The notes under the pieces: generated by a model
Database searches by the model: none
What the model saw: the letters and a program-made list of their open reading frames with translations, nothing else
Told to the model about the DNA's origin: nothing
Origin: Larix sibirica
Taxonomy: Eukaryota; Streptophyta; Pinopsida; Pinales; Pinaceae
Reading direction: 5' to 3'
Length of the DNA: 13,233 nucleotides
NCBI GenBank assembly: GCA_004151065.3
Contig: NWUY0300005600.1
Span: forward strand, 27,280-40,512
Shown here: positions 9,370 to 13,233 of the stretch, in pieces
Numbering within the stretch: position 1 is the first letter of the stretch
How the letters are laid out: each line of letters starts with the position of its first letter
Program-made: the position numbers and the translations under genes

Positions 9370-9790
9370 TAGAGATAGGTTTTGTGTACCTGCAGCCTTG
9401 ATAAGGGTCTAAAGGTTGTATGATCCTCATGACATCAACTTCAAAATTCATAGTATCATGCTTTATATTAATCGTAGGAGAGTTCTAAAAATCTTAAATA
9501 ATCCTCGACAATGCAAGGTAGGGATCAGTTTGGTACATGATCTCCATCACTTCAAAATCGGAAAATATCTTCACTCTTGCTAGGTCAACCTATACATCTT
9601 GCAAACTTCCAATGCGGAATATTTTATAGGAGATAACACCAAGGGATGGCTACCCATAGCCTCCCATGATTTCTTAGGGAGAGTATTAACAATATATCCT
9701 AGGTCCAACATCACAGCTTTAATATCGTACCCTTCTATTTCAACATCCAATCAGAAATCCTTCCCATTTCTTTTCTTCTTCCCCCTAATA
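9370..9790 (-). pseudogene. Aspartic protease, decayed
   Basis: This is the retropepsin-type protease that would cut the gag-pol polyprotein. Readable text is LDVEIEGYDIKAVMLDLGYI, then LPKKSWEAMGSHPLVLSPIK and, further on, NFEVDVMRIIQPLDPYQGCR. The catalytic Asp sits at 9705-9703. The motif reads D-L-G-Y instead of the usual D-S/T-G-A/S; DLG variants occur in plant elements, but the residue after Gly is normally small and here it is Tyr. The flap and C-terminal part (DPYLALSRII then a stop) is badly damaged. At least four stops and a likely frameshift lie within it. It shares its frame with the linker upstream (10125-9791) but not with the gag-like block below. Confidence 0.78.
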
Positions 9791-10130
9791 TTATTAGTTT
9801 TATCTCAAAGATTAGTTGATCTTGGTTCCTCCTCTTCCCCTTTTCTAGACATGGAATAGAGGGTATTCCATAACTGCCTAACTAAGGTTTCATCTTCTAG
9901 TATATCCACAAATATATTAATCCATGGGTCAAATAGTTTCTTGGACTTACTAAGGGTTTCAAATTTATGATCATTTATGCAACTGGAAAGTGAAGGAAAA
10001 CTACCTCTTCCATGATTCTGACTATTTTCCACAACTCCCTTAGTTCCAAATATAGGGAAATGATGGAACATTTCCACAACTTTCTTGAAAATATGCTTTT
10101 GTTGGGTTGGATCAAACATGGGCACCTTAG
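9791..10130 (-). pseudogene. Gag-pol linker between zinc knuckles and protease
   Basis: A clean open stretch encodes a polar linker: PMFDPTQQKHIFKKVVEMFH, then NIFVDILEDETLVRQLWNTL and RKGEEEEPRSTNL, running directly into the protease frame. The acidic, charged end (EEEEPRS) looks like an inter-domain tether. No catalytic motif is visible. It is a real part of gag-pol because it sits in frame between the fourth zinc knuckle and the protease. Confidence 0.65.
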
Positions 10131-10250
10131 GTTTCGCTTCTTGGAAATGTGGAAAGTCATAATTGTTGCAGTCTACACCAGCCCAGGTTCCTCATGTTGC
10201 ATCATCACCCTTTGGTTCCGAATTGACAAGGTTTGTTGGTTAATTTCTTG

Positions 10251-10330
10251 TTCGATCTTCCCATTCATAATCAAATCAAGGCATTCCCTATTCGATCTTC
10301 CCATTTCTAAATCAACTCAGGGCATTCCTT
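10251..10330 (-). repeat. 40-bp tandem duplication
   Basis: Units 10251-10290 and 10291-10330 both start TTCGATCTTCCCATT on the plus strand and end in GGCATTCC plus two or three bases. On the coding strand each encodes text like ECPEL...KWEDR, the end of a further zinc knuckle. Forty is not a multiple of three, so the duplication by itself shifts the frame. Confidence 0.85.
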
Positions 10331-10341
10331 CTTGGTAATGG

Positions 10342-10835
10342 ACTATATCATGCAACATGACCTATGTCATTACAGTTGTAAGAAAGAATTGTTATGCCCA
10401 TTCCACCCATTGCTCCAATTCTACCACCTTGATAATATCCTCCTCGTCCTCCACCTACTCCTCCTTATGGTTGATTTTGGTTTTTCACATTGAATATGGA
10501 TCTATCTATTATTTTGTCCAAAGCATCTAAATCCCTACACTTCTCTATGCAATAAGTAGTGGAACCACAAAATTTACAACATTTTGTGTTGGGAACTAAA
10601 GAGTACTTTTGTAGGATGGGGCAATGCTTGGGAGGATGTCTATAAATTTTACATATCTCATACTACTCATTAGACTAAGAAACTTGCAAAATGGAAACTA
10701 GTTGATGAGGTCTAGGTCCTTGAAGGGATTTGAAACAACTACTTCTACAACCCCCATATCACACCTTCCTACAGAACCCCCTCGAAATCTAGGAGATTCA
10801 TACACAGGATGTCTTTATATCATACATCTAATACA
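10342..10835 (-). pseudogene. Gag nucleocapsid: four decayed CCHC zinc knuckles and a Gly-rich tract
   Basis: Four segments fit C-X2-C-X4-H-X4-C, each with one or more ligands lost. Knuckle 1 (10835-10794) is CIRC...H...S, last Cys to Ser, with a stop inside. Knuckle 2 (10662-10621) is YEICKIYRHPPKHC, first Cys to Tyr. Knuckle 3 (10578-10537) is CKFCGSTTYCIEKC, His to Tyr. Knuckle 4 (10383-10342) is SYNCNDIGHVA-stop-YS, first and last Cys to Ser. Knuckles 2 to 4 share one frame. Between 3 and 4 lies RDLDALDKIIDRSIFNVKN, then a Gly/Arg-rich tract (10470-10397, GGVGGGRGGYYQGGRIG) that looks like an RGG-type RNA-binding segment. A truncated fifth knuckle may survive in the 40-bp repeat. Such knuckles bind element RNA for packaging. 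Confidence 0.8.
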
Positions 10836-10935
10836 CTATAATTGTTCATGACTCCCGTTTCGAATACAAAACTCTTGAATATTTTTGGTGAGAGTAGAAA
10901 TCTGGTGTGTACTTGCAATAGATCAGATGTATTAT

Positions 10936-11246
10936 TCTATGCTCCATTGTGGTTTCCTCTGGGATACTTTACCATAGACTCAATATTCATCGCATGTTCT
11001 AATACACTTATGGGATAATTAATCACTTGTTGTGATAGGGGTATCCTTGTTAATGGTAATAGTCCTTGAAAGAACCACTCCTTATGATGAGATTCGGGGA
11101 TGGGGACCAATAGGTTACTCAATACATCTTGAAACCTTTGTGCATACTCCCATGAATATTCCCCTTCAAATTGCCATATCTCCTTTAGTTCCGCTATGCC
11201 TTGTTGCTCAAATTTTGGTAATTGAAATTCTGCAATAACTAGTTTC
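10936..11246 (-). pseudogene. Gag capsid segment (C-terminal part)
   Basis: One open frame reads LVIAEFQLPKF, ELKEIWQFEGEYSWEYAQRF, then PIPESHHKEWFFQGLLPLTR, IPLSQQVINYPISVLEHAMN and IESMVKYPRG. The W..GE.SWEYAQRF...F..GL.P....PL..Q pattern is the usual signature of plant gypsy capsid (Retrotrans_gag type). This is the structural protein that forms the virus-like particle. Upstream of 11246 the frame becomes hard to follow (11246-11460), so the N-terminal half of the capsid is badly decayed. It lies in a different frame from the zinc knuckles that follow, so an indel separates them. Confidence 0.75.
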
Positions 11247-11459
11247 TTGACTTATTCCAAGGGAAGGATGGAGTACTAGCAGGATGCTCCATACACCTCA
11301 TATACTGCTATAGGGATCAACCCCTCAAAGTGATCTAAAATTATATTAATTTGGAATTTTCTATAATTCCTCTTAACCTCCAAATAGATTCACACAGAAA
11401 CCATTGTAGTTATGCATTTTCTTTAGTTCATTTCCCCCAAAAAGTTGGGTATTGAACTG

Positions 11460-11665
11460 AAGAACCTTCTTGAACTCTAGTAATTCTAGTAGTTGGAATC
11501 ACTACTAAAACAAATCCTATTGGAGCTCGTTGCGAGACAATGTTTTTAATCCCACTACTAGTACTGACTGAATGCTAGTAATTCAATTTAAGTTACGAAA
11601 TTATAGATAAAACTACTACTACTAATTCCAATTACTATTGTTCCGCTATTAGAACTACTACCAAC
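11460..11665 (-). repeat. Ser/Asn-rich low-complexity linker
   Basis: The plus strand has many ACTACTA and CTAGTA repeats. On the coding strand they give short Ser/Asn-rich text such as VGSSSNSGTIVIGISSSSF. It lies between the coiled coil and the capsid and looks like a flexible linker grown by trinucleotide slippage. Several stops interrupt it. Confidence 0.5.
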
Positions 11666-11819
11666 ATGTGAGTACCAAGGAAAATTGAAGATAAGTATTG
11701 GAAAAAGAAAATACCGAATGAGATGCAGGTGCCTGGGGAATAGTCAAAATTGAGCTAGTTTTGTTACTTCCACATATCACTTCCTCAACTCTAGGGGGGT
11801 TCACTCACTGGACTTCCTC

Positions 11820-12150
11820 TATTTTCAACTAGGAAAGACAGTTCCAAATGTTCCACAACTTATTTTAAGACTAGATATGAATGGTCGGTTTGCATCTTAA
11901 CATCCCTCTCACTAACCTCTCTTTCTCTTCCTTCAAACCCTATAGACGTTCATTATCCCTGGATTCCTCTAGTTGGGATCTCTTTCACTTCTATCCCTCT
12001 CTCCTTTAAATAGGATCTGCCCATATCTCCTCATCTCATCACTTTCTGCAACTCTTGCATCATCTCCTTCCTCACGCAACTCTCTTTGTAACTGGTCACT
12101 TTTCCTCTTTGCATTCTTCATCTAAATTTTCCACCACTTTTCTCGAATGG
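11820..12150 (-). pseudogene. Charged coiled-coil region of the gag precursor
   Basis: The minus strand encodes strongly charged, heptad-like text: KRKSDQLQRELREEGDDARV, then AESDEMRRYGQIL, GERDRSERD, and after stops RDNERL, GLKEEKERLV and SERDVKMQTDH, which need small frame changes. It probably formed a long coiled coil for self-assembly, ahead of the capsid. There is no match to a named domain that I can give. Frame breaks are evident near 11990 and 11920. Confidence 0.55.
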
Positions 12151-12295
12151 TTGACCTTATTGTAGCTTGCTTGTCTCTGGATTTACCCTCAAGATCCCCC
12201 CATACTTCAAATCTTTCTCACCTTCTGCAATTACCCAACCTCATTCTTGGCTATTCCCTTGCGGTAAAAATATTTATTTGGCCATAGGGTTAGGA
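12151..12295 (-). other. Link between Trp-rich region and coiled coil
   Basis: This short decayed stretch has text such as AEGEKDLKYGGILRVNPETS in one frame, followed by stops. No domain is recognised. Confidence 0.3.
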
Positions 12296-12826
12296 TCAAA
12301 TGGTATAATTTATTCCTCTACTATCCATACTTTTATCCACAAAGGTATCTCTTTTATCAATCTTCCACAAACTCACTTTCTGATATAATTTTCCTCCTTT
12401 GAGAATGATTTTTTTTTCCATAGAAAATTCTAGTATATTCCTGTCAATATTAGTTTCCACCAAAAATTCAATTTTTCGAACCAATTAATGATATATTTTA
12501 TTCAAAGTCATTAGATCTATCGTATTCCACTAAATTTTTCTATTCCACTTTTTTATGTATTTTGGAGATTCCATAATCCATTTCAACCATTTGTATAACT
12601 TCACTAGAAACTCACATCAAAGGACTTCATATTGATTGTATTCAGGCACTCCATACAACACAAATTCTCTATACCTTACCAGGTTCCAAATTTGCATCGA
12701 GGCTTCTTGTAACACAAAATATTCAATTTTATTTTCCCACCAATCATGGGTCATAGTTTTGATGGAATATTCCATCCATTCATATAGCAAGTCCCTATTT
12801 AAATGTAGGTTCCAATAAGGAACCAT
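12296..12826 (-). pseudogene. Trp/Tyr-rich N-terminal region next to the 5' LTR
   Basis: An ATG at 12826-12824 opens a frame that stays the same to 12296, with only a few stops (after YEVL, KKWNRKI and KIYH). It encodes MVPYWNLHLNRDLLYEWMEY, THDWWENKIEYFVLQEASMQ, IWNLVRYREFVLYG, and farther on LYKWLKWIMESP and LVRKIEFLVETNIDRNILEF. The text is rich in Trp, Tyr, Glu and Lys and looks helical. It could be the start of a long gag precursor or a separate ORF upstream of gag, as Ogre-type elements have. I do not recognise a domain. The ATG lies only five bases from the inferred LTR edge, which leaves no room for a normal primer-binding leader. Confidence 0.55.
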
Positions 12827-12905
12827 TTTTTGGTGCAAAATTGGATACTAGGGTTATTACGCAAGGGGGCAACAAAATCTTGTCCTAGAGCGTCGGCATT
12901 TTCAA

Positions 12906-12923
12906 TCCTCTCCAACGAGAGGA
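12906..12923 (-). other. LTR hairpin, 5' LTR copy
   Basis: TCCTCTC (12906-12912) pairs perfectly with GAGAGGA (12917-12923) across a 4-base CAAC loop. The other LTR keeps a 6-bp form of the stem (1098-1115). It lies just downstream, on the element strand, of the TATA-like sequence at 12951-12959. Confidence 0.45.
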
Positions 12924-12950
12924 AGTCTCACCTGAAGCGCAACTTGACCA

Positions 12951-12959
12951 ATATAAAAT
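12951..12959 (-). promoter_or_regulatory. TATA-like element in the 5' LTR
   Basis: On the element strand this reads ATTTTATAT, about 125 bp before the first ATG at 12826, a reasonable place for an LTR promoter. The 3' LTR has TTTTACAC at the same place, so the box is not conserved between the copies. This is weak support. Confidence 0.2.
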
Positions 12960-13106
12960 GAGGGATATCTAGTGAATGAATGTTGCAAAAGACACAATAT
13001 GCATTTTACCAGCCATATTCTTATGCAAACAATCAGTAGCATGTTAGAATTTTAATACTATGATAATGGTTATGATAGATCTTCATTCAATTTGCATTAT
13101 ATCACA

Positions 13107-13218
13107 ATAAACAAGAGTACACAACATAGGTAGGCACAACATAAACAAGAGTACACAAGAGTGCTTGTCTATCGATCACTGAAAGATAGACAAGCACAAC
13201 ATAAACAAGAGTACACAA
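13107..13218. repeat. Three direct repeats of 18 bp inside the nested element
   Basis: ATAAACAAGAGTACACAA occurs at 13107-13124, 13141-13158 and 13201-13218. The last two are in a longer identical context starting GCACAACATAAAC, 60 bp apart (13134-13158 and 13194-13218). Confidence 0.9.
13161..13197. repeat. 13-bp perfect inverted repeat
   Basis: GTGCTTGTCTATC (13161-13173) and GATAGACAAGCAC (13185-13197) are exact reverse complements with an 11-base loop, so the RNA or DNA can fold into a hairpin. It lies between the second and third copies of the 18-bp direct repeat. Confidence 0.9.
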
Positions 13219-13233
13219 CGATTTATCCTGGGA

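Larger units (their letters stand above)
1019..13041 (-). mobile_element. Decayed Ty3/gypsy LTR retrotransposon, about 12 kb
   Basis: The body of the window is a single LTR retrotransposon read on the minus strand. Related LTR sequence lies at both ends in the same orientation (from 1019 and from 12831, both beginning TGGTGCAAAATT on the plus strand). Between them the order is gag capsid, zinc knuckles, protease, gag-like block, RT, RNase H, integrase and a long 3' reading frame. RT before integrase defines Ty3/gypsy rather than copia. Integrase ends soon after its GPF motif, with no chromodomain visible, which points away from chromoviruses. Many stops, several frameshifts and lost catalytic residues show it is not autonomous. 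Apart from the interruption of the right LTR I see no large insertion. The right LTR continues beyond 13041 only after a foreign insertion, so the true outer end is not in the window. Confidence 0.93.
12831..13041 (-). repeat. 5' LTR, interrupted copy
   Basis: This matches 1019-1241 in the same orientation, starting TGGTGCAAAATTGG at the internal edge. Well-conserved blocks include CATTTTCAATCCTCTCC, TAAAATGAGGGA, GTGAATGAATG, ATATGCATTTTACCA and CCATATTCTTA. Homology stops abruptly at TAGCA (13037-13041), where another element begins. The rest of this LTR (about 180 bp if the 3' copy is 400 bp) is not in the window. Confidence 0.85.
13042..13233. mobile_element. Start of a second, nested LTR-type element, partial
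   Basis: Exactly where homology to the other LTR copy ends, a sequence starting TGTTAGAATTTTAATA begins and continues past the window. TG at the junction and the 5 bases before it (TAGCA, 13037-13041) suit an LTR retrotransposon insertion with a 5-bp target duplication. The matching second TAGCA would lie outside the window. The text CGATTTATCCTGGGA at the end resembles LTRs of plant copia-type elements as I remember them. No coding sequence is present. The orientation cannot be fixed. Confidence 0.55.

Noticed and set aside
9599-9859. Plus-strand open stretch opposite the protease
   Set aside because: Antisense shadow of the protease and its linker. The hydrophobic text comes from the complement of acidic and basic codons.
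10012-10338. Plus-strand open stretch of about 108 codons
   Set aside because: It is opposite the gag-pol linker and crosses the 40-bp duplication. No domain is visible and the minus strand explains the sequence.
12808-12825. Possible primer-binding site starting TGG next to the 5' LTR
   Set aside because: The complement ends in CCA, but the bases before it do not fit the spacing of a tRNA T-arm and acceptor stem, and I cannot match it to a known plant tRNA end. It is also a small inverted repeat (GGTTCC...GGAACC).
13107-13218. CRISPR-like array
   Set aside because: There are only three 18-bp repeats with unequal spacing (34 and 60 bp), inside an LTR-like sequence in plant-type DNA.

Overview
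This window is plant-type repetitive DNA. It is AT-rich and holds no intact host gene, rRNA, tRNA or CRISPR array. Almost all of it (about 1019 to 13041) is one very large, old, dead Ty3/gypsy LTR retrotransposon whose coding strand is the minus strand. Its size (about 12 kb), the diverged LTR copies (roughly three quarters to 80% identical by eye) and the many nonsense codons suggest a seed plant with a large, slowly purged genome. A gymnosperm is my guess, but the sequence does not prove it.

Layout, following the element 5' to 3' (high to low coordinates): the 5' LTR (12831-13041, then interrupted by a foreign insertion); a Trp/Tyr-rich helical N-terminal region (12826-12296); a charged coiled-coil region (12150-11820); a Ser/Asn-rich linker (about 11665-11460); a gag capsid-like segment (11246-10936); four tandem CCHC zinc knuckles and a Gly-rich tract (10835-10342); a linker (10130-9791); an aspartic protease (9790-9370); a gag-like block lying between protease and reverse transcriptase (9180-8640); reverse transcriptase (8200-7400); RNase H (7400-6930); integrase ending at 5611; a 0.6-kb spacer; a decayed 3' reading frame of about 1,100 codons and unknown function (5005-1715); a polypurine-tract candidate (1453-1420); and the 3' LTR (1419-1019).

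In life these parts would have formed a gag-pol polyprotein that packages, matures, copies and integrates the element, plus an extra product in the position where some plant gypsy elements carry an env-like or accessory gene. None of it can work now. Protease, RNase H and integrase have lost catalytic residues, each zinc knuckle has lost at least one ligand, and the frame is broken by many stops and several one-base slips. The RT YMDD box survives.

The left flank (1-1018) is non-coding AT-rich DNA with an imperfect direct repeat of about 172 bp. At the right edge the 5' LTR homology stops exactly at 13041, and a different LTR-like sequence beginning TGTTAGAA starts at 13042 and runs off the window. 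This looks like a younger nested insertion.

I see no new defence or host system. The points most worth checking are the gag-like block between PR and RT, the large 3' reading frame, the N-terminal region that starts almost on the LTR edge, the LTR hairpin kept in both copies, and the nested element.
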